From positions 1 to 21,381 of the forward strand of contig PBXZ01000198.1 in assembly GCA_002729415.1 (NCBI GenBank): 21,381 nucleotides of DNA, written 5' to 3'. The stretch is from UBA9662 sp002729415 (lineage in GTDB: Bacteria; Poribacteria; WGA-4E; UBA9662). The first letter of the stretch is position 1, and every line of letters begins with the position of its first letter. A program made the translations under genes and the position numbers. A model generated the notes under the pieces. That model saw nothing but the letters and a program-made list of their open reading frames with translations, did not search any database and was not told where the DNA came from. Below are positions 7,213 to 15,208 of this stretch, piece by piece.

Positions 7213-8484
7213 ATGTTGAAGGGATTCAACAACGTCATGGCATCGATGCAAGATCGATTTGAAGATTTGAAACGAAAGGTTCCAACACGTCACAAAATCA
7301 TTGGAATCCGGACGTGGCACATTAATCTCAACCCGGCGACTATGGAATCGATGGCTTTTTCCACGCTTGATGATCAATCTGATTTTGTCGCTTCTTCGGT
7401 TCCCAGTAACCATGTTGATTGGCGTGGTCCTTTTGCCACTCAAGCAGGAGCACTGATGGTTGAAATTACTACCGACAAAGGGTTAAAAGGTTATGGTTTG
7501 GGTGGAGGGGGTTTGGCTGCTTCGTTGATCATCGACCGTCATATTCGGTATTTTGTCTTGGATCGGGATCCGCTCGATGTAGACTCAATTTGGGATGACC
7601 TGTATCATGTCACCTCCATCTATGGGCGGCGGGGACTGGTAATTTATGCTTTAAGTGGTATTGATCTGGCTTTATGGGATCTCTGTGGGAAAATTCTGGA
7701 TATGCCAGTTTGTCGTTTAATTACTGATCAACCTAAGTTAGTCGTTCCTGCTTATGCAACGGGTACAGACGCCAAATCCTACGCGGATCAGGGGTTTGCA
7801 GCCTGTAAGATTCCTTTGCGAAATGGTCCTTCCCAAGGAGATCTCGGCTTTTCTGAAAATCTGGAGATTGTACATTGTGCTCGTCAAGCAATACCGAAAA
7901 ATGTGGAACTGATGGTAGATATTTACTTGCGATGGGATGTTGATTACACGCTTAGGTTTGCTGAGGTAACATCTGATTTGGGTCTCAAATGGATTGAGGA
8001 ACCTATTGCCTTGGATAATTATGAAGGGATGGCCGAGCTCGTTCAACAGGTTGAAGACACTTGGATTGTTTCAGGTGAACATGAGTTCACCCGTTATGGA
8101 TTCCGTGAACTTCTGCGTTGGCAAGCAGCCGATATGATACAACCAGATATTAGCTGGGCGGGTGGATTCGGTGAATGTCTCAGGATTGCCTTCGAAGCGG
8201 CTGAAATAGGAATTCCAACTTGGCCACACCAAGCGGGTACTCCGTGGGGATTACACTTGATTGCCTGTTTGCCAATGTTTTGTATGGCAGAAACTTTTGG
8301 CTTGTCACAGCAGACAGTTGAAAATGAGTTGTTTCGATTGCTACGGCCAACTCCAGATAACGGCTGTTTTTCCTTAACGGATNCTCCTGGGTTCGGTTTG
8401 GAGATTANTGATAAACTTTTAGATGCCTACACGGTTGACCGTCTCTNATATTCAATAATGTNACGACAAACGTCCACTGTTTAG
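7213..8484 (+). CDS. Enolase-superfamily dehydratase, L-rhamnonate dehydratase-like
   Basis: This is a mandelate racemase/muconate lactonizing enzyme fold, most like L-rhamnonate dehydratase (RhmD) in the motifs I remember. With the start at 7213 (423 aa): CKIPLRNGPSQGD begins at residue 198 (compare KMPLHHGPADG in RhmD), ELMVDIYLRWD has metal ligand D236, LKWIEEP has E262/E263, SGEHEFTRYGF has E289, MIQPDISWAGG has D312 and PTWPHQAG has H339. The last two match the Asp-His dyad used by RhmD. It would dehydrate a sugar acid to a 2-keto-3-deoxy acid. The position of the second Lys in the common KxK motif is Pro, as in RhmD. ATG 7213 follows GGGGA at 7200-7204; an upstream in-frame ATG (7198) lacks a ribosome binding site but would add only five residues. 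Last gene of the operon. The final 35 codons contain four N bases and are unreliable. Confidence 0.82.
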   Translation: MLKGFNNVMASMQDRFEDLKRKVPTRHKIIGIRTWHINLNPATMESMAFSTLDDQSDFVASSVPSNHVDWRGPFATQAGALMVEITTDKGLKGYGLGGGGLAASLIIDRHIRYFVLDRDPLDVDSIWDDLYHVTSIYGRRGLVIYALSGIDLALWDLCGKILDMPVCRLITDQPKLVVPAYATGTDAKSYADQGFAACKIPLRNGPSQGDLGFSENLEIVHCARQAIPKNVELMVDIYLRWDVDYTLRFAEVTSDLGLKWIEEPIALDNYEGMAELVQQVEDTWIVSGEHEFTRYGFRELLRWQAADMIQPDISWAGGFGECLRIAFEAAEIGIPTWPHQAGTPWGLHLIACLPMFCMAETFGLSQQTVENELFRLLRPTPDNGCFSLTDXPGFGLEIXDKLLDAYTVDRLXYSIMXRQTSTV

Positions 8485-8541
8485 AGGTTATCTGAACTTC
8501 NGTGTTATCTNGATTTNTAATTAAGGTATTAAGATCCATTT

Positions 8542-9399
8542 TCAGATTGTGGCCAAGATAAAGCGATCAATACCAGAAAGGTCTGGAATGATATTGTAGT
8601 TCATGTAGGCAGGGTTTGAATTGATCAAATCTTGAACTTGCCGACTTTGGTTATGGCCAATTTCAAGCATTAGTTTTCCTTTTGGCTTCAGGAATTTTGG
8701 TGTATCAGCAATCAATCTTTGGATGATATCCAAACCACTACATCCAGCAAACAAAGCCACTTCGGGTTCGTTGTCCCTAACATCGGTTGTGAGTTCGTTA
8801 GCATCTTTGGTTCTTATGTAGGGTGGATTTGAAATGATCCAATCGTATTTGGGAATATCCAGTTTTGTAACTGGTTCGAAAAGATCTCCGGTTGCAAAAG
8901 TTATCCGCTCCTCGCATTGGTGCTGTTTTGTATTATGTTGGGCAACATCAATCGCTGCTTTGGATATATCTGTAGCGATGATTTTCCATGTTGGTTGGTT
9001 CACTGCCAAACTAACAGCGATGGCCCCACTGCCTGTGCCAATTTCAAGGATATGGCATGGCGTTTTTTGCAAATTTAAGACAGTTTCAACCAGTATTTCG
9101 GTTTCCGGCCGAGGGATCAGCACTCGTTCATCAACATAGAAACTTAGTGACATAAATTCACGGGAATTTGTTATGTAGCTGATTGGAACCCGACTTGATC
9201 GCATTTTGATGAGTGTACGGAAGGTCGAAAGATTAGGATGGAATACTGGCATATCGAAATCGAGGTATAACTGTAGTCGGTCTGTCTTTAGAGCGTGACT
9301 GAGCAAAAGTTCTGCGTCCAAGCGGGCACTTGGAATGCCAGAACTTTTAAAAAACTTGGTAGTCCACTCGACAAGCTCAATGACAGTCCAAGTTTTCAC
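8542..9399 (-). CDS. prmC: Peptide chain release factor N5-glutamine methyltransferase PrmC (HemK), 285 aa
   Basis: PrmC methylates the glutamine of the GGQ motif in release factors 1 and 2 using S-adenosylmethionine. An N-terminal helical domain (about 1-85) is followed by the linker motif VLIPRPETE (93-101). The SAM-binding motif is LEIGTGSGAIAVSLA (118-132) and the catalytic NPPY is at 191-194. Length matches the family. The start is GTG at 9399, overlapping the TGA stop of prfA in the sequence GTGA, so the enzyme is translationally coupled to its own substrate protein. This prfA-prmC pairing is widespread in bacteria. It ends convergent with the dehydratase operon, 57 nt away; that gap shows no clear terminator. 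Confidence 0.95.
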   Translation of the reverse strand: MKTWTVIELVEWTTKFFKSSGIPSARLDAELLLSHALKTDRLQLYLDFDMPVFHPNLSTFRTLIKMRSSRVPISYITNSREFMSLSFYVDERVLIPRPETEILVETVLNLQKTPCHILEIGTGSGAIAVSLAVNQPTWKIIATDISKAAIDVAQHNTKQHQCEERITFATGDLFEPVTKLDIPKYDWIISNPPYIRTKDANELTTDVRDNEPEVALFAGCSGLDIIQRLIADTPKFLKPKGKLMLEIGHNQSRQVQDLINSNPAYMNYNIIPDLSGIDRFILATI

Positions 9400-10469
9400 G
9401 CTTCCAGATTCTTCAGTTTTTCTGCACCCTCAGCCGAGATAAGTGAGGATATGAAGGGCTCAATTTCGCCATCAAGTGTGCTTTCAAGCTGGTAGATACT
9501 CAGACCTATTCGGTGGTCTGTTACACGTCCTTGAGGGAAGTTGTAAGTGCGGATTTTCTCACTTCGGTCGCCACTACCAACCATTGTTCTTCTTGTTTCT
9601 GCTCTTTCAGCATCTTGCTCAGATTTTGTTATCTCTAACAATCTAGATCGCAAGATCTTCATTGCTTTAGCCTTGTTTTTATGTTGGGATTTTTCGTCCT
9701 GACAGGATACAACTAAGTTAGTCGGTAAATGAGTAATTCGAATGGCCGAGTCAGTGGTGTTAACGCTCTGCCCTCCAGGTCCGGAAGATCTGAATGTATC
9801 GATTCTCAAGTCGTTCTGGTCTATTTGGATATCTACTTCCTCCGCTTCAGGCAGAACAGCCACAGTTACAGCCGAAGTATGGATTCGGCCGCTCGTTTCG
9901 GTGGAGGGTACTCGTTGAACCCGATGCGTCCCGCCTTCAAACTTGAGTTTACTGTATGCGTCCTCCCCTTCAATCAGGAAAACGACCTCTTTGAATCCCT
10001 TCAGACCGGTTGCACTTTGACTCAACAACTCAACTTTCCAGCTGGATTTCTCAGCATGTCGAGAATACATCCTAAAAAGTTCCGCAGCAAATAGGCCTGC
10101 TTCATCTCCTCCTGTACCTGCACGGATTTCTACAATAACATTTCTGTGATCATTTGGATCTTTAGGGATCAGTAGGATTTTAATTTCTTCTTCCATCTTT
10201 TCTCGTTTTATGACGAGAGTCTCCAGTTCTTGTTTTGCCAAGTCTAGAAACTCATCATCATCATCTTCAGCAATAATCAACTCAGTTTCTTCAATGTCCC
10301 CGAGGAGCTTTTTGTAATCAGTGTAGACTGACACGATAGGGGCAGTATCCGCATGCATCTTGGAAAGCTGATGAAGACGCTTCGGATCCGCTATTTGATC
10401 CGGGTCTACCAAGTTCTTTTCAATTTCTAGAAACTTGGCTTCAATTTCTTCCAATTTATTTTTAAGCAT
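9396..10469 (-). CDS. prfA: Peptide chain release factor 1, 357 aa
   Basis: Release factor 1 recognises UAA and UAG stop codons and triggers peptide release. Visible motifs are the N-terminal coiled coil (about 1-100), EIRAGTGGDEAGLFA (114-128), the stop-codon-reading tripeptide in RVPSTE (P188-S-T190, the PxT type of RF1 and not the SPF of RF2) and the GGQ loop in SSGPGGQSVNTTDS (GGQ 232-234). These are followed by the KNKAKA and RRTMVGSGDRSEKIRTYN stretches. Length is standard. The start is ATG (10469) with a modest TGGAT upstream. It lies 139 nt downstream of dnaK and overlaps prmC. In many bacteria prfA follows hemA or rpmE; here it follows the chaperone pair. Confidence 0.96.
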   Translation of the reverse strand: MLKNKLEEIEAKFLEIEKNLVDPDQIADPKRLHQLSKMHADTAPIVSVYTDYKKLLGDIEETELIIAEDDDDEFLDLAKQELETLVIKREKMEEEIKILLIPKDPNDHRNVIVEIRAGTGGDEAGLFAAELFRMYSRHAEKSSWKVELLSQSATGLKGFKEVVFLIEGEDAYSKLKFEGGTHRVQRVPSTETSGRIHTSAVTVAVLPEAEEVDIQIDQNDLRIDTFRSSGPGGQSVNTTDSAIRITHLPTNLVVSCQDEKSQHKNKAKAMKILRSRLLEITKSEQDAERAETRRTMVGSGDRSEKIRTYNFPQGRVTDHRIGLSIYQLESTLDGEIEPFISSLISAEGAEKLKNLEA

Positions 10470-10608
10470 TAATTATCCAGTAAATATTCTGAGTTGATTT
10501 AAAAAGACTATTGTAGCTTGAATTACAACGGTAGAAGAATAATCCATGCCAGAATTCTTGGCTATATTCAGGTTTTGAAGAATGTGAGGTTTCAAATTGC
10601 TTGGAATT

Positions 10609-12552
10609 TTAGTTCGTATCTTCCTCAGCATCAGTGACTTCTTCAGCCTCAACATCAATCACAGTTTCATCTGTATCTGCGTCTACATCTGGGCCTGAGT
10701 CTGCACCGGGGCCTTCACCACCAGCTTCCTGTGCTTGTGCATCAGCTGCTGCTTTTGCATACATCGCTTCTGCAAGTTTGTGGGAAGCGGTAGTCAGAGC
10801 CTCAGTATCTGCTTTTATGGCTTCGATGTTTTCGCTTTTCAGCGTTTCTTTCAATTTGTCAATCGCGCTCTGTATTGCTTCTCGATCTTCTGCTGATACA
10901 CTATCTCCATATTCCTCAAGGGATTTCTCGGTTGAGTAGACCAAGGAATCAGCATTATTACGGGTTTCGACAGATTCTTTCTTAGTTTTGTCTTCTTCTG
11001 CATTAGACTCAGCGTCTTTAACCATTTCGTCAATTTCTGTGTCAGATAATCCACTGGAAGACTCAATTCGGATCTTGTGTTCCTTGCCAGTTCCTAGGTC
11101 TTTGGCAGAAACATGAACGATACCGTTTGCATCAATATCAAACGTGACCTCAATTTGCGGTAACCCTCTTGGGGCCGGCGGAATCCCCAGTAAGTCAAAC
11201 CGGCCGAGTGTACGGTTGTAGACGGACATTTCGCGTTCGCCCTGCAAGACGTGTATAGTTACAGACTCTTGATTATCTGCAGCAGTTGAAAAGGTTTGGC
11301 TTTTCTTAGTTGGGATTGTAGTGTTTCGCTCAATTAAGCGGCTGAAGACTCCACCGAGGGTTTCGATGCCCAATGAGAGTGGGGTAACGTCGAGAAGCAG
11401 TATGTCTTTTACACCTTCATCTCCAGACAAAACACCACCTTGAATTGCTGCACCTATTGCAACGACTTCATCTGGATTTACTCCTTTATGACATTCTTTT
11501 CCGAAGAATTCCTCGACTTGCTCTTGTACTTTTGGCATTCTAGTTTGCCCGCCAACTAAAACGATTTGGTCAATCTCAGATGCGTTAAGTTCGGCATCTG
11601 CTAGGGCTTGTTGGCATGGAGTAATTGTTCGCTGAACTAAGTCCGCTACCAATTGTTCAAGCTTCGCTCGACTCAGGGAAACATTTAGGTGTTTGGGACC
11701 NCTTGCGTCAGCTGAGATGAAAGGCAGGTTAATNTCNGTTTGGAGTGTNGCTGACAATTCNCATTTCGCCTTTTCTGCTTCATCCCTAAGACGTTGGAGA
11801 GCCATTGGATCATCGCGAAGGTCAATTCCATTCTCATTTTTGAATTCTTCTGCNAGCCAGTCGACAATTTCTTGGTCGAAGTCATCNCCACCCAGNTTGG
11901 TATCGCCGTTTGTACTTTTGACTTCAAAAACNCCCTCACCAATTTCAAGAATTGAGATATCGAAGGTCCCACCACCGAGATCATAAACAGCGATTTTTTC
12001 CTCAGCTTTGTTTTCCAGTCCATAAGCCAAAGCAGCTGCAGTTGGTTCATTGATAATTCGCAAAACTTCAAGGCCTGCAATTTTACCTGCATCTGTAGTT
12101 GCTTGACGTTGTGAGTCATTGAAATATGCTGGGACTGTAATTACAGCCTGTGTTACTTCTTCACCAAGGTAGTCTTCGGCTGTTTCCTTCAGTTTTCGTA
12201 GCACCATAGCCGAAATCTCAGGAGGAGAGAGCTCCTGATCCCCCATTTTGATTTGTACACCTTCATTACTTCCCTGTGTTACTTTGTATGGAGCTTTACT
12301 TATGTCTTCCGNTACTTCGTTGTAGCGTCTGCCTATAAAACGCTTGGTAGAAAAAACAGTATTTTCTGGATTGGTTACAGCTTGGCGCTTAGCTGGTTGG
12401 CCAACTAGACGTTCCCCTTCTTTAGACATAGCAACAACNGAAGGCGTTGTTCTNGCACCTTCAGCGTTNNGTATTACGTTNGGATCTCCGCCTTCAAGAA
12501 TAGCTAGGCAGGAGTTTGTTGTACCAAGATCNATNCCAATTACTTTACTCAT
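10609..12552 (-). CDS. dnaK: Chaperone DnaK (Hsp70), 647 aa
   Basis: This is the ATP-dependent Hsp70 chaperone, working with GrpE (adjacent) and DnaJ (not in this window). The first codons, with ambiguous GGN and ATN resolved, read IG(I/M)DLGTTNSCLAI, the phosphate-1 loop. AVITVPAYFNDSQRQAT, IINEPTAAALAYG and VYDLGGGTFDISILE are the ATPase signatures, and IVLVGGQTRMPKVQ closes the nucleotide-binding domain. The LLLDVTPLSLGIETLGG stretch is the linker and start of the substrate-binding domain, followed by the helical lid. The C-terminal tail is acidic and contains DETVIDVEAEEV, close to the conserved EEVD-like end, then adds an extra TDAEEDTN. The ribosome binding site AAGGAG lies within the 3' end of grpE, whose stop overlaps the dnaK start by 8 nt. 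Many N bases fall between 11701 and 12540. No CIRCE element was found upstream of grpE. Confidence 0.97.
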   Translation of the reverse strand: MSKVIXXDLGTTNSCLAILEGGDXNVIXNAEGXRTTPXVVAMSKEGERLVGQPAKRQAVTNPENTVFSTKRFIGRRYNEVXEDISKAPYKVTQGSNEGVQIKMGDQELSPPEISAMVLRKLKETAEDYLGEEVTQAVITVPAYFNDSQRQATTDAGKIAGLEVLRIINEPTAAALAYGLENKAEEKIAVYDLGGGTFDISILEIGEXVFEVKSTNGDTXLGXDDFDQEIVDWXAEEFKNENGIDLRDDPMALQRLRDEAEKAKXELSXTLQXXINLPFISADAXGPKHLNVSLSRAKLEQLVADLVQRTITPCQQALADAELNASEIDQIVLVGGQTRMPKVQEQVEEFFGKECHKGVNPDEVVAIGAAIQGGVLSGDEGVKDILLLDVTPLSLGIETLGGVFSRLIERNTTIPTKKSQTFSTAADNQESVTIHVLQGEREMSVYNRTLGRFDLLGIPPAPRGLPQIEVTFDIDANGIVHVSAKDLGTGKEHKIRIESSSGLSDTEIDEMVKDAESNAEEDKTKKESVETRNNADSLVYSTEKSLEEYGDSVSAEDREAIQSAIDKLKETLKSENIEAIKADTEALTTASHKLAEAMYAKAAADAQAQEAGGEGPGADSGPDVDADTDETVIDVEAEEVTDAEEDTN

Positions 12553-13234
12553 CTGTTGTGTNCTCCTTGTCTTCGGATACTTCTTCTTTCGTATCTTCTT
12601 CGTCTATTTCTGGATTAGATTGTCCTTGTGAGACTGAAACCATTGATGCACGCAGCACGCGGTCACGCAACTTATACCCAACCTGGAATTCCTCAACAAT
12701 TGCATTNGCAGGAAGATCCGATTCGACTTGTGCTATCGCCTCATGCAAATTAGGGTCGAAATTTTCACCAACAGCATCAATGGTTGAAACATTACTTCTT
12801 TCAAGAACATTATGAATCTGTTTTTGAATCAACTGGATTCCTTCATGAAGAGAGTCAAAGTCTGTTGACTCCTTTGCTGATTCAGTAGCACGGTTCATAC
12901 TATCTATTACTGGTATGAGATCCTTTATAACACTTTCAACTGCATACTTTTGGAATTCTTCCTTATCACGAATAGCACGCTTCTTTGCATTTTCATATTC
13001 AGCAACTGTGCGGAGCATTTGATCAAGTTTCACTTCGTATTCTGATTTTAGTTGGTTAATTTCGTTTTCTATAGAGGGAGGGGCTTCGCTCTCCTCCTCT
13101 GATTCCGCTGCCTNATCACTTACAACTGTGTCTTCATCTACAACTGTGCCTTCATCACTTTCAACAATGTCTGTTTCGTCTTCCTCGGCAACATCTGGTT
13201 GGTTTTCCATGCTTGGTTGCTGTTCTTCTAGCAT
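12545..13234 (-). CDS. grpE: GrpE, nucleotide exchange factor of DnaK, 229 aa
   Basis: GrpE releases ADP from DnaK. The first 60 residues are very acidic and low in complexity (runs of Glu and Asp), then a long coiled coil begins at about ENEINQLKSEYEVKLDQ and continues through the conserved RTVAEYENAKKRAIRDKEEF. The C-terminal beta domain shows VGENFDPNLHEAI and VGYKLRDRVLRASMVSVS, the family signature. A second acidic tail follows. Both acidic ends make it longer than E. coli GrpE (about 197 aa). Start ATG at 13234 is preceded by AGAGG, about five bases away; a second in-frame ATG eight codons on is less well placed. It is the first gene of the grpE-dnaK-prfA-prmC set and is transcribed divergently from nadA. 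Confidence 0.95.
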   Translation of the reverse strand: MLEEQQPSMENQPDVAEEDETDIVESDEGTVVDEDTVVSDXAAESEEESEAPPSIENEINQLKSEYEVKLDQMLRTVAEYENAKKRAIRDKEEFQKYAVESVIKDLIPVIDSMNRATESAKESTDFDSLHEGIQLIQKQIHNVLERSNVSTIDAVGENFDPNLHEAIAQVESDLPXNAIVEEFQVGYKLRDRVLRASMVSVSQGQSNPEIDEEDTKEEVSEDKEXTTDE

Positions 13235-13427
13235 ATTAACCTCTGAAACTCTGTGGTTGGATTCCTAATATATTAAAGGCAAATGATTAAAGTGGGTTTT
13301 CTTTTAAATATTCCATCCGAGCTTATAGAAGAAGCAACGATGGCTAATTCGTGCCGTGAACTTGCCTTATTGCTTGCTTTTTACAGTACTAATCAAACCT
13401 TCAATTCTATCAGTGGTTGAAAGGCTT

Positions 13428-13457
13428 AAAATACCATTATAAACGAAAAAATGTCAA
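13428..13457 (-). promoter_or_regulatory. Candidate sigma-70 promoter for grpE-dnaK
   Basis: Read on the minus strand, TTGACA occupies 13457-13452 and TATTTT occupies 13433-13428, with an 18-nt spacer. The -35 box is perfect and the -10 box matches four of six bases. It would give a leader of roughly 190 nt before the grpE ATG. Confidence 0.4.
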
Positions 13458-13675
13458 GTAAAAATGGACAGTGATTTTGAAAGTAAACCTTTATATAGAA
13501 TACAAAAGCCTCGCTCTGAAATTCAGGGGGATTTTGCCTGTTGAAAACTATCGAATTGTAACTGAGTTCACNAATTTATATTTATTATTTAACCCGTTAN
13601 CTTGGCAATTTAAATGCCAAAACATAAAAATGGNGTTTGTGTGGNGAAGGTAGTTGGGTTATTAGAAAAGTGTGT

Positions 13676-13716
13676 CATTTTGGAAGNGACATGNTGCATG
13701 TCATTGTGTCAAAATG
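13676..13716. promoter_or_regulatory. Nested inverted repeat, possible operator
   Basis: The inner palindrome is GACATG (13688-13693), three bases, then CATGTC (13697-13702). The outer arms are CATTTTG (13676-13682) and CAAAATG (13710-13716), both complete matches and nearly concentric (centres one base apart). TGTGTC also occurs as a direct repeat at 13671-13676 and 13705-13710. Dimeric repressors often bind sites of this kind. It lies about 150 nt upstream of the nadA promoter candidate and 220 nt upstream of that of grpE, so either could be regulated. Confidence 0.45.
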
Positions 13717-13826
13717 GCATGTTACCCTAANATGTTAATGATTAAGATTTTGGTTAANNGGGTGCTCTTATTAACACTATAAGGCAAACTTGACGTTATT
13801 TTATTTGAAATTTAGGCGTAAAAAAT

Positions 13827-13855
13827 TTGACAAGCTCANATGACTCNTATACACT
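13827..13855 (+). promoter_or_regulatory. Candidate sigma-70 promoter for nadA
   Basis: TTGACA (13827-13832) and TACACT (13850-13855) are separated by 17 nt; the -10 box matches four of six bases. Transcription would begin near 13862, leaving a leader of about 35 nt before the ATG at 13897. The upstream in-frame ATG at 13840 lies inside this promoter, which argues for the shorter protein. Confidence 0.5.
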
Positions 13856-13896
13856 CTACCAAATTTNTGTATGCTTTTTACTGGAGAATAGCTAGA

Positions 13897-14982
13897 ATGT
13901 ATTCGCAGCCCATCCCAGATAAATATTATAAACTGATCGAGCAAGAAGTCGACGAACGAATATATAAAGCAAAGGAAGAATTAGGAAATCGACTTGTTAT
14001 ACTAGGGCACCATTACCAACGTGATGAAGTAATTCGCTTTGCTGACTATCGTGGTGATTCACTGAAATTATCCCAGCTTGCATCAAGCCGTCCCGAAGTA
14101 GACTATATCGTTTTTTGCGGTGTGCACTTTATGGCAGAAAGCGCTGATATTCTTAGTGGAGATCACCAGAAAGTGAACTTGCCGGATTTAAATGCTGGTT
14201 GTCATATGGCCGATATGGCAGATTTGGATCTGGTTGAAGAATGCTGGGAACAGTTAAATGATGTTGTTGGCGACGAAATTATGCCGATTACTTATATTAA
14301 TTGTACTGCTGATTTGAAAGCTTTTGTTGGCCAACATGATGGTGCTGTATGTACGTCCTCAAACGCTGGCGCTGTCCTGGAGTGGGGNACAACACAAAAG
14401 GATCGACTTCTCTTTTTTCCTGATCAACATCTGGGGCGAAACACTGGCGTCAAATATGGTATTGATCTAGACGAAATGATTCTCTGGGATCCGTATGAAG
14501 ACTTGGGGGGCAACACAGAAGAAGAAATTGAGAAATCGAAGCTTATCCTTTGGAAAGGTTGTTGCCCAGTACATCAGCTGTTTACAACTAAACAGATTAA
14601 AAGACTTCGTGAGCAAATTCCGGACATTCAGATTCTTGTGCATCCAGAATGCCGTTATGAAGTTGTTCAGGAATCCGATTTGAATGGGTCAACTGCTTTC
14701 ATCATAAAAACGATTGAGGAAGCTCCCGCCGGATCATCTTGGGGAATTGGTACGGAGATGCATTTGGTTACTCGGCTTGCTCAGGAACATCAGGATAAAT
14801 TTATTACTTCAATTGATCCGAATATGTGTCTTTGTACAACTATGAATCGGATTGATGCCCCGCATTTATTATGGTCTCTCGAGAATTTGCTTGAAGATGA
14901 GGTTGTGAATCAGATTAGTGTCCCTCAGGATATCAGCTACTGGGCAAAAGCATCACTCGATCGGATGTTGGATATTACATAA
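13897..14982 (+). CDS. nadA: Quinolinate synthase NadA, 361 aa
   Basis: NadA condenses iminoaspartate with dihydroxyacetone phosphate to quinolinate in de novo NAD synthesis and needs an oxygen-sensitive [4Fe-4S] cluster. Recognisable blocks are VILGHHYQRDEVIRFAD (34-50), GDSLKLSQLA (53-62), VFCGVHFMAESADIL (72-86), LNAGCHMADM (98-107), YINCTADLKA (133-142), FFPDQHLGRN (173-182), HPECRYEV (249-256) and DPNMCLCTTMNR (307-318). The likely cluster ligands are C102, C252 and C311 or C313; another Cys pair lies in GCCPVHQ (222-223). An in-frame ATG at 13840 would add 19 residues, but ATG 13897 has CTGGAGAA eight bases upstream and a promoter candidate lies between the two, so I use 13897. The N at 14388 is in GGN (Gly). 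nadB and nadC are not in the window. It is monocistronic here and convergent with the secreted-protein cluster. Confidence 0.95.
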   Translation: MYSQPIPDKYYKLIEQEVDERIYKAKEELGNRLVILGHHYQRDEVIRFADYRGDSLKLSQLASSRPEVDYIVFCGVHFMAESADILSGDHQKVNLPDLNAGCHMADMADLDLVEECWEQLNDVVGDEIMPITYINCTADLKAFVGQHDGAVCTSSNAGAVLEWXTTQKDRLLFFPDQHLGRNTGVKYGIDLDEMILWDPYEDLGGNTEEEIEKSKLILWKGCCPVHQLFTTKQIKRLREQIPDIQILVHPECRYEVVQESDLNGSTAFIIKTIEEAPAGSSWGIGTEMHLVTRLAQEHQDKFITSIDPNMCLCTTMNRIDAPHLLWSLENLLEDEVVNQISVPQDISYWAKASLDRMLDIT

Positions 14983-15045
14983 CTCTAGTTTCTTCTTGAA
15001 AAGAGTTTGTGTTAATCTCAGTAGGCTAAGTTCTGTTTTNATCGN

Positions 15046-15080
15046 AGCTGACGCTTGTAGCTTTAAAAATTAGGTTTTTT
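15046..15080 (+). terminator. Weak candidate terminator after nadA
   Basis: AGCT-G-AC, a GCTT loop, then GT-AGCT (15046-15062) can pair as six base pairs with one bulged G. An A-rich stretch follows and a run of six T at 15075-15080, twelve bases after the stem. Stem and spacing are poor for an intrinsic terminator, but it is the only candidate in the 226-nt convergent gap after nadA. Confidence 0.25.
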
Positions 15081-15208
15081 ATGTTCGTTATCGTTTCTTC
15101 CAAACCTAACTTTCCTCAAGCTCTTGGGTAATAAATTGCTATTGATAAATGAAAGAGAAATTAGAGAATCGCAACAAAAGTGTTACTATACTGAATTCGG
15201 TACGCAAT

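Larger units (their letters stand above)
13235..13896. other. Divergent grpE/nadA intergenic region (662 nt)
   Basis: This AT-rich, gene-free region separates two divergent units. It holds a promoter candidate for grpE (13428-13457, minus), one for nadA (13827-13855, plus) and a nested inverted repeat (13676-13716). A frame of 60 codons on the plus strand at 13471-13653 has no ribosome binding site or recognisable domain, and I do not accept it. No CIRCE-type heat-shock operator (TTAGCACTC-N9-GAGTGCTAA) is present. Several N bases between 13572 and 13866 limit motif reading. Confidence 0.6.

Noticed and set aside
7139..7216. Short plus-strand frame MEKPTIKLPKF... before the dehydratase.
   Set aside because: It is about 25 codons long, has no good ribosome binding site and shifts out of frame with the dehydratase; no homology is apparent.
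8834..9139. 101-codon plus-strand frame opposite prmC.
   Set aside because: It is antisense to a clear prmC coding region and shows no domain; it is a shadow frame.
10634..10939. Serine- and alanine-rich plus-strand frame opposite the end of dnaK.
   Set aside because: Its composition is the complement of the acidic, repetitive dnaK tail; it is a shadow frame.
13235..13500. Search for a CIRCE heat-shock operator upstream of grpE.
   Set aside because: No TTAGCACTC/GAGTGCTAA pair is present, only unrelated AT-rich sequence and a sigma-70-like promoter.
13471..13653. Sixty-codon plus-strand frame in the nadA/grpE gap.
   Set aside because: It has no ribosome binding site and no recognisable domain, contains several N bases, and lies among regulatory-looking repeats.
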